From assembly GCF_003122085.1 (NCBI RefSeq), contig NZ_QEXV01000006.1, forward strand, positions 124,001 through 188,000: a stretch of DNA of 64,000 nt. The letters run 5' to 3'. How positions within the stretch are numbered: the first letter of the stretch is position 1; every line of letters begins with the position of its first letter. This DNA comes from Marinicauda salina. GTDB taxonomy: Bacteria > Pseudomonadota > Alphaproteobacteria > Caulobacterales > Maricaulaceae. A program made the position numbers and the translations under genes. Below the pieces are notes generated by a model that was given only the letters and a program-made list of their open reading frames with translations, was not told the DNA's origin and searched no databases. Below are positions 20,701 to 28,098 of the stretch, one piece after another.

Positions 20701-20905
20701 CCTCGATCACCTGCGTGACGCGGTTTTCGACGACCTCGGCGTTGGCGCCGGGGAAGTTCGCCGAAACCGACACGATCGGCTGATCGACGTCCGGCAGCTC
20801 GCGCAGAGGCAGCTGCTGAAGCGCCAGAACGCCGAACACCACGATCAGCGCGGAGAAGACGAATGCGAGGATGGGGCGTCGGACCGCGACGTCGGAGAGC
20901 GTCAT
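17786..20905 (-). CDS. RND efflux pump inner-membrane subunit (HAE-1 type)
   Basis: A 1039-residue proton-driven transporter with twelve membrane helices and two large periplasmic loops, the standard AcrB/MdtB architecture. It starts MTLSDVAVRRPILAFVFSALIVVFG. Helix 4 has GLVLAIGLVVDDSIVVLENI, which contains the two essential Asp residues (DD), and the pairing Lys/Arg-rich helix 10 region follows the second loop. Compared with AcrB the porter loops contain a Gly-rich insert (SLGGGGGGDDIQIVL). It pumps out amphiphilic compounds with the adaptor encoded three bases upstream. The outer-membrane channel is not encoded here. Confidence 0.95.
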   Translation of the reverse strand: MTLSDVAVRRPILAFVFSALIVVFGVLALQQLPLRELPDVDQPIVSVSANFPGANAEVVENRVTQVIEDRLSGIDGVDTITSSSRDGESRVTITFNLGRNIEAAANDVRDAVSRTRDALPQDVQDVEVRKQDSDARPFLWYMLVSDRMTSEELSDYADRFIIDRFTVLEGVARVRIGGERRYAMRIWLDPRAMAARNMTVADIESALRAENVEVPGGSVETEDTNLVVRVERLFSDPGEFARLPIRTAEDGHVVRLGELADVELAAEEPRNLFRGNGRNMVGIGFVRQSRSNAVDVADRIHAEVERVRTQLPEGMEMVAGSDDTIFIKESIREVWRTLAIAAVFVLAVIYLFLGSFRAAIVPAAVVPVCLIGVFAVLSLFGFSINILTLLGLVLAIGLVVDDSIVVLENIQRRVDMGEPAMLASLRGGRQVFFAVVATTATLVAVFVPLIFLPGFIGRIFTELAVTITGAVVLSSLVALTLSPMMASKLLEASSEHRGPARWVDNVVQRARSAYRDSLEIAMRGPLLIVPVVVVALGGSAFLFTQLPGELTPPEDRGGFFGFFSGPEGASHEYMAEQALEIEDVVMDYVEAGELRRALVITPGWGGGFNSGFVIGSMVDWDDRRDGREIVNEINGRFGQLTGVRAFASMRSSLGGGGGGDDIQIVLQGPEYEALNQEAERLLAAIRSEAPFMLRPRKDYEPTSPRLIVDIDRERAAALGVSVSEIGRTLQTHLGSRRVGQFIDRGESYNVIMENRREARSSQNDLEWLYVRAGSGELIPLSNLVDLREVGEAAERSRVDRQRSVSVSATLAEGATLGDAIAFLDAWAQENLPPSIGTTYLGGAKEFLESNNAIYFAFAMALLIVFLVLAAQFESFIQPLVIMLTVPLAVAGGLFGLYMAGSSLNIYSQIGLVILIGLAAKNGILIVEFANQLREQGRDVRTATLEAAETRFRPILMTGLSTAIGALPLVLAAGPGSESRITIGVVIFTGVLVATLFTLFVVPVAYAVFGRFTKTPNWVSRQLAEQADARGDRAVEVPAE

Positions 20906-20908
20906 CGA

Positions 20909-22042
20909 TCAGTCTCCGGAGACCGTGCTGGCCGGCCCGCCCGACCGCTGCGAACGCTCGCGACGCTCTCCGCCGTCCACGACGGAGACCGGCGCGCCGT
21001 CGCGCACCCTGTGCACGCCTTCGGCGACCACGCGATCGCCGACCGACAAGCCGTCCGTGATCTCGACCAGGCCGTCCCGGCGCATGCCGAGCACGACCGG
21101 GGTCTGGCGCGCGACCGCGCCGCCCTCGCTGTCCGCGACGCGGTAGACGAAGGCCTGGTCCCGGACGAGCGTGACCGCCGATTGCGGCACGGCGGGCCGC
21201 TCCCGGACATCGCGGCGCACCTCGACCGTCATCAGCTGGCCCGGCCTGAGCATGCCCGCTTCATTATCGATCAATGCGCGCACCATCACCGTGCGCGTCA
21301 CGGGATCGACGCGCGAGTCGATCTGGGCGATCTCGCCCTCGAAAGCGCGGTCGGGGAACGCCGAGGTTCTCGCCTCAACGCCCATGCCCGGCTCGATCAC
21401 CGAGAGGAACCGCTCCGGCACGGTGAAGTCGAGCTTGATGACGCTGGTGTCGTCGACTCGCGCGATCGCGTCGCCGGGCCGGACGAGCTGGCCGAGGCTG
21501 ACCTGGCGCAGGCCGACCACGCCGGAGAATGGCGCGCGGATGATCCGGTCCGCGACACGCGCCTCGATCGCCTCGACTCGCGCGCGCGCACGCTCCACGA
21601 CCGCCAGCGCCTCGTCGAGGCGCGACCGCGGCGCCACGCCGCGCTCGGTCAGGTCGCGCACGCGGTCGATCTCCCGCTGGGCTTCGCGCAGCGTCGCGCG
21701 CGCCTCGGACAGTCCGGCGGCCTCCTCTGCGTCGGAGAGTTCGACGAGGATCCGCCCGGCCTCGACATAATCGCCGGAATCGAAATTCAGCCGCGCGATC
21801 GTGTCGGAGACCTTCGCGGTGATCGTGACGGATTCGTTGGCGTTGGCGGTGCCGAGCGCCTCGACGATATCCGCGAATTCCTCGACCTGAACCTCGGCGA
21901 CGGCCACCGGCGTCGAGCGGCCGCCGAATCCGCCCGCCGCGCCGCCCTCCCCGCCGAACGGGCCGATGGCGCGAAGCGTGACGGCCGCGGCCATGGCGGC
22001 GAACACGGCGAGAACGATGAGCAGGAAAATGGCGCGGCGCAT
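20909..22042 (-). CDS. RND periplasmic adaptor subunit
   Basis: A 377-residue membrane fusion protein. The start at MRRAIFLLIVLAVFAAMAAA gives an N-terminal membrane anchor and has AAGGA six bases upstream; the longer frame does not. Domains in order: anchor, lipoyl halves around a short helical hairpin (about residues 85-165, with repeats of Glu/Ala/Arg), beta-barrel, and a C-terminal domain ending near the RND start. The stop is three bases from the RND ATG, so they form one operon. Short hairpins are typical of MdtA/MexA-like adaptors. Confidence 0.93.
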   Translation of the reverse strand: MRRAIFLLIVLAVFAAMAAAVTLRAIGPFGGEGGAAGGFGGRSTPVAVAEVQVEEFADIVEALGTANANESVTITAKVSDTIARLNFDSGDYVEAGRILVELSDAEEAAGLSEARATLREAQREIDRVRDLTERGVAPRSRLDEALAVVERARARVEAIEARVADRIIRAPFSGVVGLRQVSLGQLVRPGDAIARVDDTSVIKLDFTVPERFLSVIEPGMGVEARTSAFPDRAFEGEIAQIDSRVDPVTRTVMVRALIDNEAGMLRPGQLMTVEVRRDVRERPAVPQSAVTLVRDQAFVYRVADSEGGAVARQTPVVLGMRRDGLVEITDGLSVGDRVVAEGVHRVRDGAPVSVVDGGERRERSQRSGGPASTVSGD

Positions 22043-22115
22043 GGATGATCCTTGTGTCGCAGCGATATATGCGCTCGCGCAGGTCGAAATCAAAGACGGC
22101 GACCTAAAAATTCGT

Positions 22116-22907
22116 TCAGAATTCCTGCCAGACGCCCGCCATCACGGCGAATTCATCGGCCATCGAGTCCGCCCTCACCGTGGAGAGCACGCCGAGTTGC
22201 ACGTGGCGGCCGCCGCGGAACTCGCGCATGAGCGACACTTGCGCGCGGTGACCGGAATAGTGCGGCAGCGAAGCCGTCGCGGAATCCGCCGACCACACCG
22301 AGAAGGTCTGGACCACCAGCCGCACCCGCTCGCGCACGGGGAGCCCCGCAACCACGTCGAGGCGCACTTCCGCGGCGGCGTCTTCATCGGCCGGGTCGCG
22401 CCAGCCGGCCTGCACCTCGATGAAGCCGCGATCCCCGATCGCCCGACCGATCATCACGCGTCCGTCGAGGTCGCCTCCGCCCTGGCCGAGCTCGGCGTTG
22501 TTCCGGTTCTCCCCCGGACTCTCGAGGGTGACGAGCGCCTGGGCGGCCCCGGCCCAGCGGCCCTTCTCGAAAAGCCGCATCCGCAGGCCCGCCTGCGAAC
22601 CGCCCAGCGTGCGCACGCTGGTTTCGATCGGCCCTGCGGTCTCGGCGGGCGGCGCTCGAAAGTCCTGCAACGCGCCGCGGCCGACGAGCGTCAGCCGGCC
22701 GGTCAGGCCGTACTCGCCGTACAAGGCCAGCTCGCGCTTGTTCAGCGCGGCGCCGTCGGAGGGCGCCTCGAGGCGGTGGTGCGACAGGGTGGTGATGAGC
22801 AGCCCGTCGCCCTTCTTGCGCACCCAGGCGCCGGCCTCGGCGCGACCTGCGGAGGCGAGACCCAGCGCGCACGCGAGGACGATGACGACGGGCCTCGCAT
22901 TCGGCAT
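22116..22907 (-). CDS. small outer-membrane beta-barrel protein, unknown
   Basis: A 263-residue protein with a signal peptide (residues 1-25) and alternating hydrophobic/polar strands throughout, for example RLTLVGRGALQDFR and AQVSLMREFRG. It ends in the aromatic F expected for BAM-dependent outer-membrane barrels. Strand count is roughly 10-12. It is not TolC-like (no alpha-barrel heptads), so it is unlikely to be the channel of the adjacent RND system. It is transcribed in the same direction and lies 73 bp upstream of the adaptor. GGAGGGAGG upstream is a strong ribosome-binding site. I do not recognise the family. Confidence 0.7.
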   Translation of the reverse strand: MPNARPVVIVLACALGLASAGRAEAGAWVRKKGDGLLITTLSHHRLEAPSDGAALNKRELALYGEYGLTGRLTLVGRGALQDFRAPPAETAGPIETSVRTLGGSQAGLRMRLFEKGRWAGAAQALVTLESPGENRNNAELGQGGGDLDGRVMIGRAIGDRGFIEVQAGWRDPADEDAAAEVRLDVVAGLPVRERVRLVVQTFSVWSADSATASLPHYSGHRAQVSLMREFRGGRHVQLGVLSTVRADSMADEFAVMAGVWQEF

Positions 22908-22992
22908 GTCCTCCCTCCCCGCGCGCCGGCGACGGAGAGGCAGTTAATCAACTAATGCGGGAAGAGTCGAATCCGCTCGCGCGCCACGCGAT

Positions 22993-23763
22993 TCAGGCGT
23001 CGTAGCCCGGGCTCTGCCGGTCGACCCGGCCGCGGATCGCCGACCAGCCGATCTCCTTGAAGAGGTCGTTCGTGAAGGCCTCCTCGCCCTGCTCGTAAAC
23101 GCGCTTCTGCATTTTCTCGTCCCACTCGATGAGCTCGGCGCCCTCGCCCTGGGCGAGCGTCTGGACCTTGCAGGCGCGCTCGAGGATGTACATGCGCGTA
23201 TAGGCGGTGAAGGGATGGTCGCCGCAGGTCAGCGTGCCGTGATTGCGCAGCATGAGCAGGTTGTGTTCGCCGAGATCGGCGACGAGGCGTTCCTTTTCAT
23301 CGGCGTCCAGCGCGATGCCCTCGTAGTCGTGGTAGGCCACGTCCTTCATCACGTTCATCGCCAGCTGCGAAATCGGCAGGAGCCCGCGCTTCTGGGCCGA
23401 CACCGCCACGCCCTGGTCGGTGTGGAGATGCATCACGACGTGGACGTCCGGCCGGGCGGCGTGGATCGCCGAATGGATGGTGAAGCCCGCCGGGTTGATG
23501 CCGTACTGGCTCGGCGGAAGCACGTTCCCCTCCTCGTCGACCTTGACCATGTTCGAGGCGGTCACGTCCTCAAAGAGCAGCCCGAAGGGGTTGATCAGGA
23601 AATGGTCCGGCTCGCCGGGCACCCGCATCGAGATGTGCGTGAAGAAGAGGTCGTCCCAGCCGTGCATGAAGGCCAGCCGGTAGAGTGCGGCGAGGTCGCA
23701 ACGCGCCTTCCACTCGGCTTCGGAAACCTGTTCTTTCACTGAAATGTTGGGCTGGTCGTCCAT
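22993..23763 (-). CDS. class II aldolase/adducin family protein
   Basis: A 256-residue cytoplasmic protein of the zinc-dependent class II aldolase fold. Metal ligands are visible in VVMHLHTDQG (HxH) and in LMLRNHGTLTCGD, where the third His sits. The Glu/Asp-rich MHGWDDLFFTHISMRVP near residue 35 is the conserved N-terminal segment. Members act on fuculose-phosphate, ribulose-phosphate or other small sugar phosphates, and some lack known activity. No sugar catabolism genes are adjacent, so the substrate is open. GGAGG seven bases from the ATG fixes the start. Confidence 0.88.
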   Translation of the reverse strand: MDDQPNISVKEQVSEAEWKARCDLAALYRLAFMHGWDDLFFTHISMRVPGEPDHFLINPFGLLFEDVTASNMVKVDEEGNVLPPSQYGINPAGFTIHSAIHAARPDVHVVMHLHTDQGVAVSAQKRGLLPISQLAMNVMKDVAYHDYEGIALDADEKERLVADLGEHNLLMLRNHGTLTCGDHPFTAYTRMYILERACKVQTLAQGEGAELIEWDEKMQKRVYEQGEEAFTNDLFKEIGWSAIRGRVDRQSPGYDA

Positions 23764-23817
23764 CGGAGCGCCTCCTGATGCCGCGTCGAGGAATGATCGC
23801 GCCGGCGCGAGGCCGGG

Positions 23818-25107
23818 TCAAACGTCGCGCGCAAGCCGCAGACCCGTCATCTGCCAGCGCGCGTCCGGGGGGAAGAAGTTTCGATAGGTCGCCCGCACGT
23901 GCCCGGGCGGGGTGAGCGCCGATCCGCCGCGCAGGACGAACTGGCCGCACATGAACTTGCCGTTGTACTCACCGATGGCCCCGGCCGGCGCGCGATAGCC
24001 CGGATAGGGCGCGTAGGCCGAACGGGTCCACTCCCAGACCTCGCCGAAGACGCCGCGCAGCCCCTCACCGGCCGGCGGTTCGACCGGATGCAGGCGGCCG
24101 CCGGGTTCCGCCCATCGACCGGCGGCGGGGTCGAGCGCCCGGGCGGCGAGCTCCCACTCGCGCTCCTCGGGCAGACGGTAGCCCGTCCACTCGGCGAAAG
24201 CGCTCGCCTCGTAATAATCCAGGTGACACGCTGGCGCGGCGGGATCGAGCGGCTCTTCGCCGTGAAGCGTGTGCTCGGCCCAGCCGGCGTCCCGCTTGCG
24301 CCAGTAATAGGGCGCGTGACGGTTCTCCGCCTGGATCGCCGCCCAGCCGTCGGACAGCCAGAGCTCCGGGCGCCGATATCCGCCGTCCTCGATGAAGGCG
24401 AGAAACTCGGCGTTGGTCACCGGCGCGGTCGCCAGCGCGAATGGCGCGATCCAGGCCTTGTGCGGCGGACCCTCATTGTCGAAGGCGAAACCGTCGCCGG
24501 AATGGCCGAACTCGTGCAGCCCCTCCTCGAAGACCGCCCACTCCGGAGCGGGCGGTCGCGGCGCGGCGGCGCCGACGGCCGCGCCCGCGCCTTGCTCGTA
24601 GGCCGCCTCCGGGAAGGAATTGCAGGACAGGACGTGCTTGATGTCGGTGAGGAAAAGCTCCTGGTGCTGCTCCTCATGGGCGAGGCCGGTCCGTATGACG
24701 GGCCCGGCGCGTTCCAGTTCCTCCTCCGGCGCCGCTCCAAGCCAGTCGAGCACCGCGGCGTCGACATGGGCGCGATAGGCCCGGATCTCGTCGAGGGAGG
24801 GCCGCGTCAGCTCGCCGCGGCGCGGCCGGGGATGCCGCTCGCCGATCGCTTCGTAATACGAGTTGAACAGGTAGTTGAATCTTGGGTCGAAGGGGTCGTA
24901 ACCGCTTGAGAACGGGCCGAGCAGAAACGCCTCCCAGAACCAGGTCGTATGCGCGAGATGCCACTTGCCCGGCGAGACGTCGGGGATCGTCTGGACGCAC
25001 AGATCCTCGGCGCTCAGCGGCTCCGCCCAGGCCAGGGACCGCGCCCTGACGCGCTGGAAGGCGTCTGCGAGGCTCTCCTCCGGCGCGGAGATCTGGTCCT
25101 TCGGCAT
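23818..25107 (-). CDS. egtB: ergothioneine biosynthesis protein EgtB
   Basis: A 429-residue iron enzyme that joins the sulfur of cysteine or gamma-glutamylcysteine to trimethylhistidine to make the sulfoxide intermediate of ergothioneine. Residues 10-165 are a DinB-like bundle with His50/His53 (KWHLAHTTWFWE) and the HxxxHxE iron motif (His144, His148, Glu150, in AHEEQHQE). The remaining ~260 residues are an FGE-sulfatase (C-type lectin-like) domain ending in the usual ALTPPGHVRATYRNFFPPDARW. The start at MPKDQ has GGAGG seven bases upstream; a longer frame upstream is shadow. No egtD is adjacent, so the methyltransferase must lie elsewhere if the pathway is functional. Confidence 0.93.
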   Translation of the reverse strand: MPKDQISAPEESLADAFQRVRARSLAWAEPLSAEDLCVQTIPDVSPGKWHLAHTTWFWEAFLLGPFSSGYDPFDPRFNYLFNSYYEAIGERHPRPRRGELTRPSLDEIRAYRAHVDAAVLDWLGAAPEEELERAGPVIRTGLAHEEQHQELFLTDIKHVLSCNSFPEAAYEQGAGAAVGAAAPRPPAPEWAVFEEGLHEFGHSGDGFAFDNEGPPHKAWIAPFALATAPVTNAEFLAFIEDGGYRRPELWLSDGWAAIQAENRHAPYYWRKRDAGWAEHTLHGEEPLDPAAPACHLDYYEASAFAEWTGYRLPEEREWELAARALDPAAGRWAEPGGRLHPVEPPAGEGLRGVFGEVWEWTRSAYAPYPGYRAPAGAIGEYNGKFMCGQFVLRGGSALTPPGHVRATYRNFFPPDARWQMTGLRLARDV

Positions 25108-25201
25108 GGCGCGCCTCCGCTCGCCGCTAACGTCGTCGTAACCATAATCCGCGCAGCTTGGCTGACGAATCACGCAAACGCGAGAGGAGCGCGTCCCGCT
25201 C

Positions 25202-26251
25202 ATGACGGCCCGAGATCCCGGCGCCCGGCAGGCCGGCGACGATCGGCGCTCCCGCCTCGCGATGGCGGTCACAGAGCTTTGCACGACGCGCCGCCTGTCG
25301 GAAACCGCCTCCCGCGAGATCGAACCGACGCTGCTTGAGCTCGTCCGCGCGGTCGATCGTCGCGTCCGCGTCGCGATGGCCGAGCGCCTGGCCGATTGCG
25401 AGTGGGCGCCGCCCGCCGTGATCCAGGAGCTGGCGTTCGACGCGATCGAGTGTGCGCGGCCCGTGCTCGAGCGCTCCGTGCGGCTGACGATCGATGATCT
25501 GCTCGCGGCCGCGGAGATCGGACCGGACCATCGACTGGCCCTCGCGGGCCGCGGCGAGACCCCGCCGCGTCTGACGCTGGCCCTGGCGCGTCATCTGGAG
25601 CCGCCCGTCATTCGCCGGCTCGCGGCCAATCCCGGCGCCGTTCTGCCTGACGCCGCCGCGCTCGATTTCGCCTCGGTCGCGCGCGACGACGCCGAACTCC
25701 AGGCGCTGCTGGCCGAACGCCCCGATCTGAGCGAACGCTTTGCAAGCGCGCTGCAGGCCGTCGCCGCTGATGCAATCCGCCAGCGGCTCGCCGAGCGCTT
25801 TCCCGATCTTCCGGCCGATCGGCTCGACGCCGCCGCGGAGGCCGCCGCGGAGGCCGACACGCGCAACGGCGACGCCGCGGCGGCGGCGCTGATCGCCAAG
25901 CTCCATGCGCGCGGCCAGCTCGACACCGTGCATCTGCTGCGGGCGGCGCGGGCCGATCGCCACGACGTCCTCGATCACGCGATCAGCCGGCTGGCGGGCG
26001 TCGATGTCGAGGACTGGCGAACCGCCGTGTCGCGCTCCGGCCTGCGCGCCTGCGCGCTGGCGGGACGCGCGATCGGCCTGGCCGACGACGAAGTCGAGGC
26101 CGTCCACGAATCCCTGCGCCGCGCCGGCCATGTGCACGCGCTCGAACCGGCGCGGTTCCGCCAGGCGCTCGACGAGATGCAGCGGCTCTATTCGTGCGAG
26201 GACGCCCGCCGGGCCTTGCGTCGCCTCGGCGCCGCGGCTTCAATCCACTGA
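25202..26251 (+). CDS. DUF2336 protein (first copy)
   Basis: A 349-residue soluble helical-repeat protein of the alphaproteobacterial DUF2336 family. Paired helices (about 30-36 residues each) run the full length, as in HEAT-like scaffolds, with family-style LERSVRLTIDDLLAAAEIG and VIRRLAANPGAVLPDAA. No enzymatic motif is present. The ATG has AGGAG 13 bases upstream. It is divergent from egtB and is followed by nadK after 41 bases. The placement with a receiver and an Hpt protein suggests a signalling or scaffolding role, though the family has no established function. Confidence 0.85.
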   Translation: MTARDPGARQAGDDRRSRLAMAVTELCTTRRLSETASREIEPTLLELVRAVDRRVRVAMAERLADCEWAPPAVIQELAFDAIECARPVLERSVRLTIDDLLAAAEIGPDHRLALAGRGETPPRLTLALARHLEPPVIRRLAANPGAVLPDAAALDFASVARDDAELQALLAERPDLSERFASALQAVAADAIRQRLAERFPDLPADRLDAAAEAAAEADTRNGDAAAAALIAKLHARGQLDTVHLLRAARADRHDVLDHAISRLAGVDVEDWRTAVSRSGLRACALAGRAIGLADDEVEAVHESLRRAGHVHALEPARFRQALDEMQRLYSCEDARRALRRLGAAASIH

Positions 26252-26292
26252 CGGGCGGCGCGCGCCCGCCCCGACCGGCCGAGTTCGTTTCC

Positions 26293-27051
26293 ATGCGCAT
26301 CGCCTACCATGTCAGCAACCGCGAGGACGCCCGCGCGGCCCATCAGCGCCTGAAGGCGGCCTACGGGGAGGCTTCGCTCGACGAGGCCGACGTGCTCGTC
26401 GCGCTCGGCGGGGACGGCAGCATGCTCGACGCGCTTCACTCCGTCATGGGGCGCGGGATTGCCGTCTACGGGATGAATTTCGGCTCGATCGGTTTTCTCA
26501 TGAACGAACCCGACGAGGACGGCTTGCCGGAACGGCTGGAGCGCGCCGAGCGCGCCGCGATCCACCCGCTTCGCGCGGTCGGCCGCACCGTGCACGGCGG
26601 GCCTTTCGAGACGCTCGCCATCAACGAGGTCTCGCTGCTGCGCGAGACGCGCCAGACTGCGAAGATCCGCATATCGATCGACGGCAAGGTGCGCCTGCAG
26701 GAGCTCGCCGCCGACGGCGTGCTGGTGGCCACGCCGGCGGGTTCGACGGCCTACAACTTCTCGGCCTACGGACCGATCCTGCCCCTAGACTCCCAGCTGC
26801 TGGCGCTCACGCCGATCAGCGCCTTCCGACCGCGGCGCTGGCGGGGCGCGCTCCTGCGGCACTCCTGCGTGGTCACGCTGGACGTGCTGGAGCCGGAGAA
26901 GCGCCCGGTCTCCGTGGTCGGCGACAACAAGGAGTTTCGCGACGCCGAGACGGTGACCATCTCGGAGGCCGGCGACGTCACGCTGACCATGCTGTTCGAG
27001 GAAGGCCGGACGCTGGACGAGCGCATCCTGCTGGAGCAGTTCACGTCCTGA
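26293..27051 (+). CDS. nadK: NAD kinase
   Basis: A 252-residue enzyme that phosphorylates NAD to NADP, the entry to NADP(H) pools. GGDG (residues 39-42), NFGSIGFLMN and the second-domain loop DGVLVATPAGSTAYNFSAYG are the conserved NAD(+) kinase motifs. The length matches the shorter alphaproteobacterial form. The ATG follows a weak TTTCC site, and 41 bases separate it from DUF2336. Between it and the receiver gene are an inverted repeat and a start with TTG. Grouping with signalling genes is unusual for nadK, but co-localisation may be incidental. Confidence 0.95.
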   Translation: MRIAYHVSNREDARAAHQRLKAAYGEASLDEADVLVALGGDGSMLDALHSVMGRGIAVYGMNFGSIGFLMNEPDEDGLPERLERAERAAIHPLRAVGRTVHGGPFETLAINEVSLLRETRQTAKIRISIDGKVRLQELAADGVLVATPAGSTAYNFSAYGPILPLDSQLLALTPISAFRPRRWRGALLRHSCVVTLDVLEPEKRPVSVVGDNKEFRDAETVTISEAGDVTLTMLFEEGRTLDERILLEQFTS

Positions 27052-27057
27052 TGGGCC

Positions 27058-27080
27058 TTGTTTAGCCGCACATTAAACAA
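27058..27080. promoter_or_regulatory. inverted repeat TTGTTTA-N9-TAAACAA before the receiver gene
   Basis: TTGTTTA (27058-27064) and TAAACAA (27074-27080) are perfect inverted copies separated by nine bases, starting at the nadK stop and ending 45 bp before the receiver start. It could be an operator. It resembles CtrA half-sites but with eight rather than seven bases between TTTA and TTAA, so it is not called as one. Confidence 0.35.
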
Positions 27081-27125
27081 ATTCGGTCTAGATGCTCCGG
27101 AGAGTCATTCTCGAAGGAGCGCCGC

Positions 27126-27572
27126 TTGGCGAGTGCAGGCGACAAATCGGGCCTCGAGCCTCACCAGGTCGGCGTCATCGACGACAACCCCGCCGTACGC
27201 GGGCTTCTGCGCTCGATCCTGTCCGCCGCCGGTTGCCGCAGCGTCTTCGAGGCCGCCGACGCCGAATCCGCGCTGCGCATGGTACGCGAGCAATCGCTCG
27301 ATCTACTGATCTGCGACTGGAAGATGCCGACCATGGACGGCGTGGCCCTGCTGCGCCGCCTCCGCGACGAGCACGGCGCCGCCGCGCCGCCCGCCATCAT
27401 GCTCACCGCCTATGACGGCGAGGCGCGGACCCGCGAAGCCCGCGAGGCCGGCGCCGATTCCCTCCTGACCAAGCCGATCACGCCGGCGGCCCTGCTCGAC
27501 GCCATCGCGGCGCTGGCGACCCGCGACGCGCGCGCTCGCCCTGCGGCCCGCCTTCACGAAGCCGCCCTCTAG
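27126..27572 (+). CDS. CheY-like single-domain response regulator
   Basis: A 148-residue stand-alone receiver. Asp19/Asp20, phospho-acceptor Asp64 (LLICDWKMP), Thr94 (LTAYD) and Lys116 (TKPIT) form the complete active site. There is no output domain. Starts with TTG, supported by AAGGAG six bases upstream and by alignment with the receiver N-terminus. It is followed 18 bases later by the Hpt protein, its likely phosphate donor or acceptor. The C-terminus (about 15 residues) is a basic extension. Confidence 0.93.
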   Translation: MASAGDKSGLEPHQVGVIDDNPAVRGLLRSILSAAGCRSVFEAADAESALRMVREQSLDLLICDWKMPTMDGVALLRRLRDEHGAAAPPAIMLTAYDGEARTREAREAGADSLLTKPITPAALLDAIAALATRDARARPAARLHEAAL

Positions 27573-27590
27573 CTCAGCCGGAGCCCCCTC

Positions 27591-28085
27591 ATGAGCGAAT
27601 CCGAAAAGCCCATCGAAATGATCAACCCGCCGAACATGTTGCGGGTGAAAGTCGGCGGGCGGGTTCCGCAGACCGACCCCGCCGCCGTGGCGCGCGCCGA
27701 GGCCGCCCTCGACGAGCTGCGCCACGAATTTCGCGGCTGGCTCGAGGAAGAGGTCGAAAAGCTCGAGGCCGCGATGGCGAAGGTCCGCTCGGAAGGCCTG
27801 GCCGGGGAAGCCGGCGAGGAACTCTTCAATGTCGCCCACGACCTGCGCGGTCTCGGCACGACCTACGAGTTTCCGATCGTGACGCGGATCTGCGCCTCGC
27901 TGGCGAAGCTCATCGAGACCGAGGAAAAGCGCGCCGCCGCGCCGAAGAAGCTGGTCGACGCCCATGTCGGGGCGGTCCGCGCCGCGCTCTTGCAGAATGT
28001 CCGCGACGAGTGCGACGAGATCGGCCGCCAGCTGGTCGAAACCCTCGAGGGCCACGTGGTCGAGCTGGTCGGCGAATCCGACTGA
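27591..28085 (+). CDS. histidine phosphotransfer (Hpt) domain protein
   Basis: A 164-residue helical protein. The central motif NVAHDLRGLG places His83 exactly as the phosphorylatable His of an Hpt four-helix bundle (residues about 38-160). It is preceded by an unstructured 30-residue head with LRVKVGGRVPQTDP. It is directly downstream of a receiver and would complete a two-gene phosphorelay arm. Its stop overlaps a palindrome shared with the convergent DUF2336 gene. Confidence 0.88.
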   Translation: MSESEKPIEMINPPNMLRVKVGGRVPQTDPAAVARAEAALDELRHEFRGWLEEEVEKLEAAMAKVRSEGLAGEAGEELFNVAHDLRGLGTTYEFPIVTRICASLAKLIETEEKRAAAPKKLVDAHVGAVRAALLQNVRDECDEIGRQLVETLEGHVVELVGESD

Positions 28086-28098
28086 GCCGCGGGCTCAG
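28082..28098. terminator. hairpin holding both stop codons of Hpt and DUF2336
   Basis: CTGAGCC (28082-28088), loop GCG, GGCTCAG (28092-28098). The TGA of the Hpt gene (28083-28085) and the stop of the opposing DUF2336 gene (28095-28097) are both inside the stem. No T-run follows on either strand, so it is a weak bidirectional terminator candidate. Confidence 0.35.

Noticed and set aside
18710-22048. Long plus-strand ORF of 1112 residues opposite the RND operon
   Set aside because: Composition is His/Asp/Arg-rich antisense of two well-supported genes and contains no domain.
25127-25143. CTAA-N7-GTAACC between egtB and the first DUF2336 gene as CtrA box
   Set aside because: Two mismatches, one in each half-site, so not strong enough.
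27061-27076. TTTA-N8-TTAA before the receiver gene as CtrA box
   Set aside because: Spacing is eight instead of seven; kept only as an inverted repeat.
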